Shown here in pieces: positions 1 through 12,586 of a stretch of 64,000 nucleotides of DNA. Source of the DNA: Novosphingobium sp. Its GTDB lineage: Bacteria; Pseudomonadota; Alphaproteobacteria; Sphingomonadales; Sphingomonadaceae. The position numbers and the translations under genes are program-made. The notes beneath the pieces were generated by a model. It had not been told where the DNA came from and did no database searches. It saw only the letters and a program-made list of their open reading frames with translations. Numbering within the stretch: the first letter of the stretch is position 1; each line of letters opens with the position of its first letter. The stretch is taken from positions 1 to 64,000 of the forward strand of contig NZ_JAIXPP010000074.1 of NCBI RefSeq assembly GCF_027486195.1. Direction: 5' to 3'.

Positions 1-157
1 GTCAGCAGCAGCCGCGCATTCTCCCGCGCGTGCGGCTTGTACAAAGTGAAGTGCAACGCACACTCGCGCACAGTGCCGATGATCGGCACGCGCCCCTCCA
101 GATCGATCATCGTCGCGGCCTGATCCCACGGGATTTCGGCCAGGGTCGCGCCCGCCA

Positions 158-158
<1 letters not shown>
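1..158 (-). CDS. Partial hypothetical protein downstream of gyrB
   Basis: Only the first 52 or so codons are inside the window; the gene continues past base 1. The ATG at 158-156 overlaps the gyrB stop as ATGA, so it is very probably translated by coupling from the gyrB message. The visible N-terminus (begins MAGATLAEIPWDQ) has no signal peptide or membrane segment and no motif I recognise. Calling it a gene rests on the overlap and on the open frame reaching the window edge. Confidence 0.55.
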
Positions 159-4300
<4,142 letters not shown>

Positions 4301-4341
4301 CATCGCGGATTTGAAGTTCGGCTCATTTCTCAAAAGGCTTC

Positions 4342-4424
4342 CGTCGGCCCGTGCTTGACACGGGCCTGGGCTTTCCTTGGCAGCAAAGGTTAGCCAAGCC
4401 CCGTGTCAAGCACGGGGCGACGGG
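4342..4424. repeat. REP-like dispersed inverted repeat, copy 1
   Basis: The outer arms CGGCCCGTGCTTGACACGGG and CCCGTGTCAAGCACGGGG face each other around a short AT-richer centre that itself contains a small repeat (TTTCCTTGGC / GCCAAG). A second copy, about 90% identical, lies at 16548-16629. This is a typical extragenic palindromic element between genes. It has no coding capacity of its own. Confidence 0.85.
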
Positions 4425-4493
4425 GAGTTTTCCGTGTAGGTGCCATGCGGATCACGCCGCTGTAATTGCTCGCTTTAGCGGGAATTGCCCCCA

Positions 4494-4527
4494 TCCTGTC
4501 CACAGGCTTATGCACCTGTGGACAGGA
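4494..4527. repeat. Perfect 13-bp inverted repeat with DnaA-box-like loop
   Basis: The arms TCCTGTCCACAGG and CCTGTGGACAGGA are perfect complements separated by 8 bases. The loop region reads TTATGCACC, one base away from the DnaA-box consensus TTATNCACA. There is no T-run, so it is not a terminator. It could be an operator, a DnaA-binding site or an RNA hairpin; the sequence alone does not decide. Confidence 0.5.
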
Positions 4528-4687
4528 ATGCGCACGTCCTCTTGACGCACGCGAGAGGGCTGTGGTCTTTTCTGCCCATGCGTCACGAAGCGGTCATCCG
4601 CATCCCTCACATCGCACCCCGAAGGCGCCTTGCTTCGCCTCCGGGTGAGGCTTCGGGCGCCAGGGAGCGAAAGGGCCGGTTGGGAGC

Positions 4688-5311
4688 ATGCTTCACAGGG
4701 CGCTGATCGAGCGGGCGGCAGAAGCCAAGCCCCACGGCGGTGATACCGCGCTATTGGGCCATGATCGCCATCTTTCAAACTGCCCGGCGCTCGTGCTCAA
4801 TGCGGACTATACCCCGCTCAGCTACTATCCCCTAAGCCTCTGGCCATGGCAGACCGCGATCAAGGCGGTGTTCCTCGAACGCGTCGATATCGTCGCCACC
4901 TACGACCGCGAGGTCCACAGCGCCTCGCTCGACATGAAGATTCCTTCGGTGATCGCGCTCCGGCAATATGTGCGCCCCAGCGAGTTTCCCGCCTTCACGC
5001 GCTTCAACCTGTTCCTGCGTGACAAGTTCCAGTGCCAGTACTGCGGCTGCCCGGATCAGCTGACCTTCGACCATGTGGTGCCGCGCCGCCTTGGCGGGCG
5101 CACGACATGGGAGAACGTCGTCGCCGCTTGCGCGCCGTGCAACATGCACAAAGGGGGCCGCACCCCGGCGCAAGCCGCGATGCGCCTGATCACCGAACCG
5201 ATCCGGCCGACCTCATGGCACCTGCAGGAACGCGGACGCCTGTTCCCGCCCGGCCACCTCCACGATAGCTGGCGCGACTGGCTCTACTGGGACGTTGAAC
5301 TGGAAGGCTGA
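4688..5311 (+). CDS. HNH endonuclease family protein
   Basis: A 207-residue protein of the HNH nuclease family found as a conserved stand-alone gene in alphaproteobacteria. The C-terminal half has the complete zinc-supported HNH core: CQYCG near residue 115, then FDHVVPRRLGG with the catalytic His, W-ENVV with the Asn, and ACAPCNMHKG with the second Cys pair. The N-terminal half (LVLNADYTPLSYYPLSLWPW) is the usual partner region of this subfamily. The role is unknown; it could act in DNA repair or defence. No restriction methylase or mobile element is adjacent. The gene overlaps the convergent MFS gene by 28 bases. Confidence 0.88.
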   Translation: MLHRALIERAAEAKPHGGDTALLGHDRHLSNCPALVLNADYTPLSYYPLSLWPWQTAIKAVFLERVDIVATYDREVHSASLDMKIPSVIALRQYVRPSEFPAFTRFNLFLRDKFQCQYCGCPDQLTFDHVVPRRLGGRTTWENVVAACAPCNMHKGGRTPAQAAMRLITEPIRPTSWHLQERGRLFPPGHLHDSWRDWLYWDVELEG

Positions 5312-6546
5312 GCGGTCTTCGTCAGAAGGCTCGCGCCTTTGAGAAACAGCAGCATCGCCACCACGGAAATGGCCGCGGCCAGCAGCATGGTAACGCCCGG
5401 CAGGTTGAGGATCGCAGCCGGGCCACTGAAGTGCGCCAGAGTCTGCGTGTAGAGCGGCGGGCCGATGATGGCCGCGATCGAATTGATCGACTGGGTCGCG
5501 CCCTGCAATTCGCCCTGGCTCTTTGCATCAACCGCCTTGCTGTTCATCGCCGCGATCGAGGGCTGGACCATGCCGGAGAGTGCGCCAACGGCAATCGCGA
5601 GATAGACCACCCAGGTCGTGGTCGCGATCGTATAGAGAACCGCCGCCGCCGCCAGCGAGGCGACGCCCAGCATCACCGTCCGCCGCTCGCCCAGCTTCGG
5701 CATCACCAGCCTGAGCCCGAAACCCTGCACCAGCGCGCTGGTGATCCCCACCATCGCCAGCGCCAGCCCGACATCGCGCGTCGAAAAGCCATAGGCCGCA
5801 ATCGCGAAGTAGGCCCAGGTCGAAGGGTAGACGATATAGGCCAGCTGCCACACGGCCAGCGCGCCGACAAACCACAGCACGGTCGTGCTCTGCTTGCGCA
5901 GCGCGCGCAACGAGGCGAGCGCATTGGCGCGACGCCAGTCAAACGGGCGGCGGCTTTCGGGCGGAAGCGATTCCTTCAGGAACACGAGGCCGAACGCGAA
6001 GTTGGCCAGCGCCAGCACCGCCGCCGCCTCGAACGGCAGGCGCTGATCGATCGAGCCCAGCACCCCGCCGAGCGCCGGGCCGACCACGAAGCCGATCCCG
6101 AAGGCCATGCCCATCAGGCCAAAGCTCGCCGCGCGCTTTTCGGGCGGGGTGACATCGGCGACATAGGCATAGGCGGCGGAGAAGCTCGCGCCCGTCGCGC
6201 CAGCGACGAGGCGCCCGATGATCAGCCACCAGAAGGCCGGGGCCATGGCCTGCAGCAGGTAGTCCAGCCCCATCGCCAGAATCGCGGCGAGCAGCACCGG
6301 CCGCCGCCCGAACCGGTCAGACAGGTTCCCGATCACCGGCGCGAACACGAATTGCATCACGGCATAGCCCGCACCGAGCCAGCCGGCATATTCTGCCGCC
6401 ACGGAAATCGGCACATGCGCGAGGGACATAATCAGCCCGGGCAGCACCGGCAGCGCAATGCCGAAGCCCAGCATGTCGATCAGCACAATGGCGAAGACGA
6501 AGCCGATGGAGGCGCGGTTCGCGGAAGGGGGCGGCACAGCGTTCAC
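5284..6546 (-). CDS. MFS drug exporter (TetA-like)
   Basis: A 420-residue inner-membrane proton antiporter of the major facilitator superfamily with about 12 hydrophobic segments. Motif A is clear ([14 protein letters not shown] near residue 73). The N-terminal segment [18 protein letters not shown] and the [17 protein letters not shown] stretch resemble the TetA/Bcr type. Similar proteins are annotated as tetracycline-resistance transporters, but this one sits among housekeeping genes with ordinary base composition. The substrate is therefore open, and a resistance role should not be assumed. It lies just downstream of the flavoprotein gene in the same direction, with 16 bases between them, so co-transcription is likely. 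Confidence 0.9.
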   Translation of the reverse strand: MNAVPPPSANRASIGFVFAIVLIDMLGFGIALPVLPGLIMSLAHVPISVAAEYAGWLGAGYAVMQFVFAPVIGNLSDRFGRRPVLLAAILAMGLDYLLQAMAPAFWWLIIGRLVAGATGASFSAAYAYVADVTPPEKRAASFGLMGMAFGIGFVVGPALGGVLGSIDQRLPFEAAAVLALANFAFGLVFLKESLPPESRRPFDWRRANALASLRALRKQSTTVLWFVGALAVWQLAYIVYPSTWAYFAIAAYGFSTRDVGLALAMVGITSALVQGFGLRLVMPKLGERRTVMLGVASLAAAAVLYTIATTTWVVYLAIAVGALSGMVQPSIAAMNSKAVDAKSQGELQGATQSINSIAAIIGPPLYTQTLAHFSGPAAILNLPGVTMLLAAAISVVAMLLFLKGASLLTKTAQPSSSTSQ

Positions 6547-6562
6547 CTTCTTCGATCTGCGC

Positions 6563-7573
6563 TCAACTGCGCGTCAGCGCCGCCTCGCACTCCGTCATCA
6601 GTTCGGCCATGATCGCGGCGACCGGCTCTTCCTTAGTCACCATGCCGACAGACTGCCCGGCCATGACCGAGCCGCGTTCGACATCGCCGTCGATCACCGC
6701 GCGGCGCAGCGCGCCAGCCCAGAAATGCTCGATCTCCAGCTGCGCCTGCCCCATGTCGACCACGCCTTCATCAAGTCGCCGCGCGACTTCGATCTGCTTG
6801 GCGTTGAATTCCTCGCTGCCCTTGTTGCGCAGCGCGCGCACCGGGATGACGGGGAGGCGCGGATCGATCTGCACGCTGGCCACCGCATCGCGCGCATTGG
6901 CGCGGAAGAACGCCGCCTTGAACGCCGGATGCGCGATGGATTCGCTGGCGCAGGCAAAGCGGGTGCCAAGCTGCACTCCGCTCGCGCCCATTTCGAGGTA
7001 GCTGGCGATCATCTCGCCGCGGCCGATCCCGCCGGCCACGAACACCACATGTTCAGCCGCCAGCGCAGGCAGGAACTCCTGCGCCAGCACCGAGGTCGAG
7101 ACCGGGCCGATATGCCCGCCGGCTTCGGAACCCTCGATCACCAGCGCATCGGCGCCCGAACGGAACAGCTTCTTGGCGAGTGCCAAAGTGGGTGCAAACA
7201 CAATGACCTTGGCGCCGAACACCTTGATCGCCTCAACCGAACCCTTGGGCGGAATCCCGCCCGCGAGCACGACGTGGCCCACCTTGTGGCGGCTGCACAC
7301 CTCGATCAGATCGAACAGGCGCGGATGCATCGTGATGAGGTTCACGCCAAAGGGCTTGGCAGTAAGCGCCGCTGTCGCCGTGATCTCGGCATCGAGGAGT
7401 TCGGGGGTCATCGCCCCGCAGGCAATCACGCCGAAACCGCCGGCATTGCTGATTGCGGCCACGAGATTGCGCTCGGAAACCCAGCTCATCGCGCCGCACA
7501 GCACGGCATGCTCGGTACCAAGAAACTCTGCACCGCGCGCCATGAGGGCGTGGGTCTTGGGAAATGCGGTCAT
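6563..7573 (-). CDS. Nitronate monooxygenase-like FMN protein
   Basis: A 336-residue TIM-barrel flavoprotein of the nitronate monooxygenase / 2-nitropropane dioxygenase family. Visible family features are the N-terminal PILCGAM-like AVLCGAMSWVS, the ISNAGGFGVIACGAMTPE segment, the FMN phosphate loop SEAGGHIGPVS, the AGGIGRGEMIASYLEMGASGVQLGTRF barrel end and a late MAGQSVGMV. Family members oxidise alkyl nitronates or act as enoyl reductases of unknown role. ATG 7573 is chosen because it gives the standard family N-terminus; the frame opens further upstream but without family similarity. It is probably co-transcribed with the MFS gene. Confidence 0.87.
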   Translation of the reverse strand: MTAFPKTHALMARGAEFLGTEHAVLCGAMSWVSERNLVAAISNAGGFGVIACGAMTPELLDAEITATAALTAKPFGVNLITMHPRLFDLIEVCSRHKVGHVVLAGGIPPKGSVEAIKVFGAKVIVFAPTLALAKKLFRSGADALVIEGSEAGGHIGPVSTSVLAQEFLPALAAEHVVFVAGGIGRGEMIASYLEMGASGVQLGTRFACASESIAHPAFKAAFFRANARDAVASVQIDPRLPVIPVRALRNKGSEEFNAKQIEVARRLDEGVVDMGQAQLEIEHFWAGALRRAVIDGDVERGSVMAGQSVGMVTKEEPVAAIMAELMTECEAALTRS

Positions 7574-7790
7574 TCGAAACGTCTCGTCTAGCGCAGCCTG
7601 CAAACGAGCGCCTTTAGGGCTGCTTCGTGGCGGCAACAAGGCGGGAAGTTTGCAGCCTGATCGGCCGCCTCGATTTCAGTGCGCAAAGTTTGTCGTTTGC
7701 CCGATCGCCGTACAGCACGCAGAAAGGCGGCATCAGGTATTTTCGAGAAAGCCGAGAGCCGGTCCACCAAGGCCCGGTCCCGGGTCGCAC

Positions 7791-7827
7791 CCCGCCTTCC
7801 GGCTTCGCAACGGCGCCGGGAGGCGGG
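7791..7827. terminator. Hairpin immediately after lysC
   Basis: The arms CCCGCCTTCCGGC (7791-7803) and GCCGGGAGGCGGG (7815-7827) pair at 12 of 13 positions and lie 5 bases beyond the lysC stop. In the lysC direction no T-run follows, so termination here would be weak or Rho-assisted. It could equally be a 3'-end stabilising hairpin. Confidence 0.35.
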
Positions 7828-7832
7828 ACTTT

Positions 7833-9089
7833 TCAGGCCGCGTCGAGCTCGTAAGCGGTGTGCAGCACGCGCACGGCGAGTTCCACTTCGTCCGCGTCGA
7901 TCAGCACCGAGACCTTGATCTCGCTGGTCGAGATCGCCTGGATGTTGATGCCCCGGTCCGCCAGCGCCTTGAACATGGTCGAGGCGACGCCCGCGTGGCT
8001 GCGCATGCCGACGCCGACCACCGAGACCTTCGCGACCTTGCTGTCCGCGATCATGCGGTAGTAGCCGATCGCTTCCTTGCGCTCCTCGATCAGCGCCTGC
8101 GTGCGGGCGAGGTCCGCTTGCGGACAGGTGAAGGTCACGTCAGTCTCGCCCTTGTCCTTGGCGATGTTCTGGATGATCATGTCGACGTTGATGTTCGCCT
8201 CGGCGAGCGGGCCGAAGATCGCGGCCACCGCACCCGGACGGTCGGGCACGCGGGTCAGCGTCACCTTGGCCTCGTTCTTGTCGGCGGCAATGCCGGTGAT
8301 CAGCTGGCGTTCCATGTCGGTTCCTTCCAATTCTTCGTCGCTCACGATCATCGTGCCGGGAATGCTGTCGGCTGGCGGCGCACTTTCATCGATGAACGAG
8401 GAGAGCACCTGCACGCGCACGCCTTCCTTCATCGCGAGGCTGACCGAGCGCGTCTGCAGCACCTTGGAGCCGACCGAGGCGAGCTCGAGCATTTCCTCGT
8501 AAGTCACGTATTTCAACTTGCGCGCCTTCGCCACGATGCGCGGATCGGTGGTGTAGACGCCGTCGACATCGGTGTAGATATCGCAGCGGTCCGCGTGCAC
8601 CGCCGCCGCCACCGCGACCGCCGAGGTATCCGATCCGCCCCGGCCCAGCGTGGTCACTCGGGCCTGGGGGTCGAGGCCCTGAAAGCCCGGGATCACCGCA
8701 ATCTCACCCGCCGCCATGGAGGCGAGCAGCGCGCCCGATTCGATATCCTCGATCCGCGCTGCAGCATGGGCATCGTCGGTGCGCACCGGCAGCTGCCAGC
8801 CGAGCCACGAGCGCGCCTTGCAGCCCAGCGCCTGAAGATGGAGCGCGAGGAGGCCGGCAGTGACCTGCTCCCCCGCCGCGACAACCACGTCGTATTCGGC
8901 GCGGTCATAGAGGGCGTTGGCCTCGCGGCAGAACGTCACCAGTCGGTCGGTCTCGCCCGCCATGGCCGAGACGACGACGGCAACTTCGTGCCCCGCTTCC
9001 TGCTGGCGCTTGACGATGCCGGCCACGCGGCGGATGCGCTCGGTCCCGGCCATCGAAGTGCCGCCGAATTTCATCACGATCCGGGCCAC
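7833..9089 (-). CDS. lysC: Aspartate kinase
   Basis: Catalyses ATP-dependent phosphorylation of aspartate, the entry step to lysine, threonine, methionine and diaminopimelate. The 418-residue protein has the KFGGTSM motif near residue 7, the TLGRGGSDTSAVA loop near 170, the nucleotide segment CDIYTDVDGVYTTDPR, and two C-terminal ACT domains (from about 265) for feedback control, including VSVVGVGMRSHAGVA. The length fits the monofunctional bacterial LysC. It is divergent from ubiG across 79 bases. dapB of the same pathway is about 6 kb away in this window. Confidence 0.97.
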   Translation of the reverse strand: MARIVMKFGGTSMAGTERIRRVAGIVKRQQEAGHEVAVVVSAMAGETDRLVTFCREANALYDRAEYDVVVAAGEQVTAGLLALHLQALGCKARSWLGWQLPVRTDDAHAAARIEDIESGALLASMAAGEIAVIPGFQGLDPQARVTTLGRGGSDTSAVAVAAAVHADRCDIYTDVDGVYTTDPRIVAKARKLKYVTYEEMLELASVGSKVLQTRSVSLAMKEGVRVQVLSSFIDESAPPADSIPGTMIVSDEELEGTDMERQLITGIAADKNEAKVTLTRVPDRPGAVAAIFGPLAEANINVDMIIQNIAKDKGETDVTFTCPQADLARTQALIEERKEAIGYYRMIADSKVAKVSVVGVGMRSHAGVASTMFKALADRGINIQAISTSEIKVSVLIDADEVELAVRVLHTAYELDAA

Positions 9090-9168
9090 GCTCTATCCCC
9101 CGCAGCAACAAAAAAGGTTTCCCCCGCGGCCTCTCGACCGCGCGGACGCGGCGCTTTAGAGTCGCAGC

Positions 9169-9933
9169 ATGAGCAATGCAACCTCCCAAGCAACGACGGG
9201 CGCAGCAACCATCAGGCCCGAGGAAGCCGCCCATTTCGGCAAGCTGGCCGCCGAATGGTGGGATCCCAAGGGCAGCTCGGCCATGCTGCACAAGCTCAAC
9301 CCGGTGCGGCTCGGCTTCCTGCGCGATGCTATCGATTCGCACCTCGCCGCCGATCCGAAAGGCCTGCGCCCACTTGCGGGGCGCCGCGCGCTCGATGTCG
9401 GCTGCGGCGCCGGACTGCTGGCGGAACCGCTGGCGCGGATGGGCGCAAGCGTCACGGCAGTGGACGCGGCGGAAGAAAATATCTCGGCAGCGAAAGCCCA
9501 CGCGGAAGGTGGCGGCCTTGCCATCGACTATCGCCATGGCGAACTGGCGGAACTCGGGCTCACCGGCTTCGATCTTGTCACCTCGATGGAGGTGATCGAG
9601 CATGTGGCAGACAAAGCCGCCTTCATCGCGGGCCTCGCGGCGACGGTTGCGGACGGCGGCCTGCTGGTCATCTCCACCCCCAACCGCACCGCCGCCTCGC
9701 GCCTGTTGCTGGTCGGTGCGGCGGAAACGGTCGGCATGGTGCCCAAGGGCACGCACCATTGGGACGATTTCATCACGCCGCTGGAGCTCAGCGATCTGCT
9801 CGCCGAAGCCGGGTTCGCGATGGGCAACCCCAGGGGCATTTCGTGGAGCCCGCTGAAAGGCCTCCACCTTTCGGACGACCTTTCGCTCAACTACATTGTC
9901 ACCGCACGTAGAATTGAAGGGGTGCAAGTCTGA
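9169..9933 (+). CDS. ubiG: Ubiquinone biosynthesis O-methyltransferase UbiG
   Basis: SAM-dependent methyltransferase that performs both O-methylations in ubiquinone synthesis, at the membrane surface. The 254-residue sequence has the UbiG-specific N-terminus (HFGKLAAEWWDPKG), the SAM motif LDVGCGAGLLAEPLARMG near residue 77, the motif II region DLVTSMEVIEHV, and the late THHWDDFITPLEL segment. The ATG at 9169 starts right after the divergent lysC promoter region. Its stop overlaps the start of the next small gene (TGATG), so the two are translationally coupled. Confidence 0.97.
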   Translation: MSNATSQATTGAATIRPEEAAHFGKLAAEWWDPKGSSAMLHKLNPVRLGFLRDAIDSHLAADPKGLRPLAGRRALDVGCGAGLLAEPLARMGASVTAVDAAEENISAAKAHAEGGGLAIDYRHGELAELGLTGFDLVTSMEVIEHVADKAAFIAGLAATVADGGLLVISTPNRTAASRLLLVGAAETVGMVPKGTHHWDDFITPLELSDLLAEAGFAMGNPRGISWSPLKGLHLSDDLSLNYIVTARRIEGVQV

Positions 9934-10118
9934 TGGCGACCGGAAAAGTCTTCGAACGCCACAAGCAGGCCTGGACCACCGATGAGGTGCAGAAGCTGCA
10001 CATGCTCGCCAAGAAGGGCATGGCGCTGAAAGGCCTCGCCAAGGCGCTGACCCGCAGCGAGGAATCGATCAAGATTCGCGCCAAGGCGGACGGTCTGGAA
10101 ATCGCGAAGCTGCGCTGA
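9933..10118 (+). CDS. Small SANT/Myb-like helix-turn-helix protein
   Basis: A 61-residue basic protein translated from a TGATG overlap with ubiG. The core WTTDEVQKLHMLAKKGMALKGLAKALTRSEESIKIRAKADGL (spanning residues 14-56) resembles one SANT/Myb-type or resolvase-like helical repeat, of the kind that reads W-T-ExV-L-L-x(n)-I-A-x-L-x-R-S-x-xSI-x-KA. This suggests DNA or protein binding, but no function is known to me. Coupling to ubiG is the only contextual hint. Confidence 0.75.
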   Translation: MATGKVFERHKQAWTTDEVQKLHMLAKKGMALKGLAKALTRSEESIKIRAKADGLEIAKLR

Positions 10119-10129
10119 AGTTTATCCCT

Positions 10130-10207
10130 CGTCATCCCCGCGAAGGCGGGGATCCAGAGCGGCGCAGCGCTATGGTTCGCTGGATTCCCGCCTGCGCGGG
10201 AATGACG
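10130..10207. repeat. REP-like inverted repeat
   Basis: The arms CGTCATCCCCGCGAAGGCGG and CCGCCTGCGCGGGAATGACG form an imperfect palindrome of the well-known dispersed type found in many proteobacterial genomes. It sits between the small SANT-like gene and the convergent thioesterase gene. It may act as a transcript-end hairpin, but no T-run follows. Confidence 0.8.
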
Positions 10208-10226
10208 AAGCGGGGGTTGGCCGCGC

Positions 10227-10634
10227 TCAGTCTACCGAAGCAGGCAGAAACTTCTCGACCAGTTCACGCGCCAGCCGCGCCGGGCGCAAGGTGGCGGCAT
10301 CGAGGCAGCACCAGCTTGATTTCACTTCGGCGAGCACATCCTCGCCGCGCTTGATAATCGTTTCGTAGAACGCCCGCGCGCCCTGCACCCGCTCCAGAAT
10401 CACATGCGCGATCACCGGATCGTTGAGGAACGTCGGCCGCCGGTACGTGATGTTGTGATTGGTCGCGACCCACACATGGTCGGCAATCGCCTGCGCCGGG
10501 GCAAACGCGCGCCAGTGGCCGACGACGGCATCCTGCACCCATTTGAGGTAGGACGCGTTGTTGACGTGCCCCATGAAATCGATGTCCGAAGGATCGACGG
10601 TGATCGCAAAGGCGAAAGGCGCGGCAGTATTCAC
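10227..10634 (-). CDS. Acyl-CoA thioesterase, 4HBT hotdog fold
   Basis: A 135-residue single hotdog domain of the YbgC/FadM type that hydrolyses acyl-CoA thioesters. The signature DPSDIDFMGHVNNASYLKWVQ carries the catalytic Asp near residue 16, and THNITYRRPTF-like TNHNITYRRPTFLNDPV follows. The exact substrate length is not readable. The start is uncertain: GTG at 10634 gives the usual N-terminus (MNTAAPFAFAITVDP). An in-frame TTG lies at 10676, and neither has a strong ribosome-binding site. It faces the ubiG operon convergently. Confidence 0.85.
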   Translation of the reverse strand: MNTAAPFAFAITVDPSDIDFMGHVNNASYLKWVQDAVVGHWRAFAPAQAIADHVWVATNHNITYRRPTFLNDPVIAHVILERVQGARAFYETIIKRGEDVLAEVKSSWCCLDAATLRPARLARELVEKFLPASVD

Positions 10635-10699
10635 ATTGATGTAGATAACACGGAGGAGCTCAGCTGAACAGCGCAACCCGCATGTCTTTTCATGTCAAT

Positions 10700-11047
10700 T
10701 CAGCCCAGAATGGAGCTCCACTCCGCTTCCTTGAATCCCACCAGCAGCCCGCCCGGATGCTCCACGATCGGCCGCTTGATCACCGAGGTATTGGCCGCCA
10801 GCACGTCCGGCGCACCCTCTCCGCCCAGCGCGGCCTGATCCGCTTCAGAGAGCTTGCGGAACGTCGTCCCCGCACGGTTCACCACCTTGTCGCGCCCCGC
10901 CGCAGCGATCCAGCCCGCGATTCTCGCAGGGTCTGCGCCCTGCTTCTTGTAGTCGTGAAAGGTGTAGGCGATCCCTTTTGCGTCCAGCCAGGTGCGCGCC
11001 TTCTTCACAGTGTCGCAATTGGGGATGCCGTAGAGCGTGATCGTCAT
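10700..11047 (-). CDS. ArsC/Spx-family thioredoxin-fold protein
   Basis: A 115-residue protein of the arsenate reductase ArsC/Spx/YffB family. It has the family start [21 protein letters not shown] with the single active Cys near residue 11, the FHDYKK segment, and the late VIKRPIVEHPGG-LLVGF substrate-binding arginine region. The single-Cys CDTVKKA version is typical of the YffB-like group of unknown substrate, so arsenate reduction is unlikely without neighbours such as arsB. The ATG overlaps the stop of the upstream gene by 4 bases (ATGA). Confidence 0.85.
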   Translation of the reverse strand: MTITLYGIPNCDTVKKARTWLDAKGIAYTFHDYKKQGADPARIAGWIAAAGRDKVVNRAGTTFRKLSEADQAALGGEGAPDVLAANTSVIKRPIVEHPGGLLVGFKEAEWSSILG

Positions 11048-11355
11048 GCCTTGGTCCTCGAAAAGCGGTGCACCCGGTTCGGCGTGCCCGCAAACAGCGT
11101 GTAGTCCTCGTAGTAGGCCTCGCGGCCCTTGGCCTGCATTTCGGAGTGTTCGGCCACCCGCCGCCATGCCAGCGCCGCCGCTTCGTCCACCCATTCGCTG
11201 ATCGCGACGACTTCGCCGTCCTCGGCGGTGTAGCTTTTGAAGGAAATGTACCCGGGCTGCGCTGCGGCGAGCACCTCCATGGCATCGGCATCAGCGGAAT
11301 AGGCAGCGGCATCAATGTCGGCGCGCTTGCGGTTGCGGAAGACGACGAGGAACAT
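11044..11355 (-). CDS. Antibiotic biosynthesis monooxygenase-fold (ABM) protein
   Basis: A 103-residue ferredoxin-like (dimeric alpha-beta barrel) protein of the ABM superfamily. The sequence [19 protein letters not shown], then [30 protein letters not shown] and the [21 protein letters not shown] end, is typical. Family members act as small monooxygenases, haem-degrading enzymes or unknown stress proteins. ATG 11355 gives the family N-terminus. It is coupled by a 4-base overlap to the ArsC/Spx-like gene and diverges from aroC. Confidence 0.83.
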   Translation of the reverse strand: MFLVVFRNRKRADIDAAAYSADADAMEVLAAAQPGYISFKSYTAEDGEVVAISEWVDEAAALAWRRVAEHSEMQAKGREAYYEDYTLFAGTPNRVHRFSRTKA

Positions 11356-11414
11356 GGCGCCCCTTTGGCGCACCGGGCGTGACTTTTGCAACAATTTGCG
11401 CAAAGGCCTGCCCC

Positions 11415-12500
11415 ATGAGCTTCAACACTTTCGGCCACTCATTCCGCTTCACCACCTGGGGGGAAAGCCACGGACCCGCCCTCGGCGCGGTCGTCGATGG
11501 CTGCCCGCCGGGCCTGCCGCTGAGCGAGGCAGACATCCAGCCCTTCCTCGATGCGCGGCGCCCCGGACAATCGCGCTTCACCACGCAGCGGCAGGAGCCG
11601 GATCAGGTCCGCATCCTTTCCGGCGTGTTCGAAGGGCGCACCACCGGCACCCCGATCAGCCTGATGATCGAGAACGTGGACCAGCGCTCAAAGGACTACG
11701 GCGATGTCGCCAAGGCCTATCGCCCCGGCCATGCCGACTATGCCTATGACGCCAAGTACGGATTCCGTGACTATCGCGGCGGCGGACGCTCCAGCGCGCG
11801 CGAGACTGCGGCGCGCGTGGCAGCGGGTGCAGTGGCGCGCCTCGTCATTCCGGAAGTGACAGTGCTCGGCTGGGTCAGCGCCATCGGCGGCGATGCCATC
11901 GATCCGGCCAACTTCGATGCGGCAGAGATCACGCGCAACCCGTTCTTCTGCCCTGATGCCAAGGCCGCCGCACGCTGGGAAGCCCTGGTGGACAATGCCC
12001 GCAAGGCCGGTTCCTCGCTCGGCGCCGTCGTCGAATGCACCGCCAGTGGCGTCCCCGCAGGCTGGGGCGCGCCGCTCTATGCCAAGCTTGATGCCGAGCT
12101 GGCCCACGCGATGATGGGCATCAATGCGGTCAAGGGTGTCGAGATCGGCGATGGCTTTGCCGCCGCGGCCAACACCGGTGAAGGCAATGCCGATCCGATG
12201 CGGCCCCCAAAAACCGGATCGGGAGAAGAAGCGCCCGAATTCCTCGCCAATCACGCGGGCGGCATCGCGGGCGGCATCTCCACCGGTCAGCCGGTCCACG
12301 TGCGCGTCGCCTTCAAGCCCACCTCGTCGATCCTCACGCCCGTTCCCACGATCACACGGGAAGGCGAGGCGACCGAGCTCTTCACCAAGGGCCGGCACGA
12401 CCCCTGCGTCGGCATTCGCGGCGTTCCGGTAGTCGAGGCGATGATGGCGTTGGTGCTGGCCGATCAGAAGCTGATGCACCGGGCGCAGTGCGGGGGCTGA
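11415..12500 (+). CDS. aroC: Chorismate synthase
   Basis: Converts 5-enolpyruvylshikimate-3-phosphate to chorismate using reduced FMN, the last step of the shikimate pathway. The 361-residue protein has the signatures [18 protein letters not shown] near residue 6, [20 protein letters not shown] near 125 and [15 protein letters not shown] near 280. A loop just before the last motif ([12 protein letters not shown], about residues 264-275) is about four residues longer than I expect, with codon choices slightly unlike the rest. Natural loop variation is the simplest reading. ATG 11415 is preferred over an upstream start by family alignment. pheA, a user of chorismate-derived prephenate, is elsewhere in the window. 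Confidence 0.96.
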   Translation: MSFNTFGHSFRFTTWGESHGPALGAVVDGCPPGLPLSEADIQPFLDARRPGQSRFTTQRQEPDQVRILSGVFEGRTTGTPISLMIENVDQRSKDYGDVAKAYRPGHADYAYDAKYGFRDYRGGGRSSARETAARVAAGAVARLVIPEVTVLGWVSAIGGDAIDPANFDAAEITRNPFFCPDAKAAARWEALVDNARKAGSSLGAVVECTASGVPAGWGAPLYAKLDAELAHAMMGINAVKGVEIGDGFAAAANTGEGNADPMRPPKTGSGEEAPEFLANHAGGIAGGISTGQPVHVRVAFKPTSSILTPVPTITREGEATELFTKGRHDPCVGIRGVPVVEAMMALVLADQKLMHRAQCGG

Positions 12501-12586
12501 CTGGCCAACGCCTTGCCTAATGCCACGACCCCGCTAGTCTCGCACGCCAAAGCAAACGGCAAATAAGCACACGGGGAGCCGAAAAC

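Larger units (their letters stand above)
4301..4687. other. Intergenic region with two inverted repeats
   Basis: This is a 387-base gap between the peptidase and the HNH gene. It holds a REP-like element (4342-4424) and a perfect 13-base inverted repeat (4494-4527), each annotated separately. I see no convincing gene or Rho-independent terminator. The stretch 4560-4687 is an ordinary leader for the HNH gene with no clear promoter. Confidence 0.6.

Noticed and set aside
4494..4527. Rho-independent terminator of the peptidase gene
   Set aside because: The hairpin has no T-run on either strand and lies nearly 200 bases after the stop.
5284..6546. Acquired tetracycline-resistance gene
   Set aside because: Codon use and base composition match the neighbours, there is no mobile element or tetR-type partner next to it, and TetA-like MFS proteins are common chromosomal exporters.
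10700..11047. Arsenate reductase
   Set aside because: The single-Cys YffB-like sequence and the lack of any ars neighbour make arsenate resistance unlikely.
12199..12240. Insertion or edited patch in aroC before the NHAGG motif
   Set aside because: The loop is a few residues longer than expected and uses CCA/AAA/GGA codons, but the loop is variable in the family and the total length is normal.
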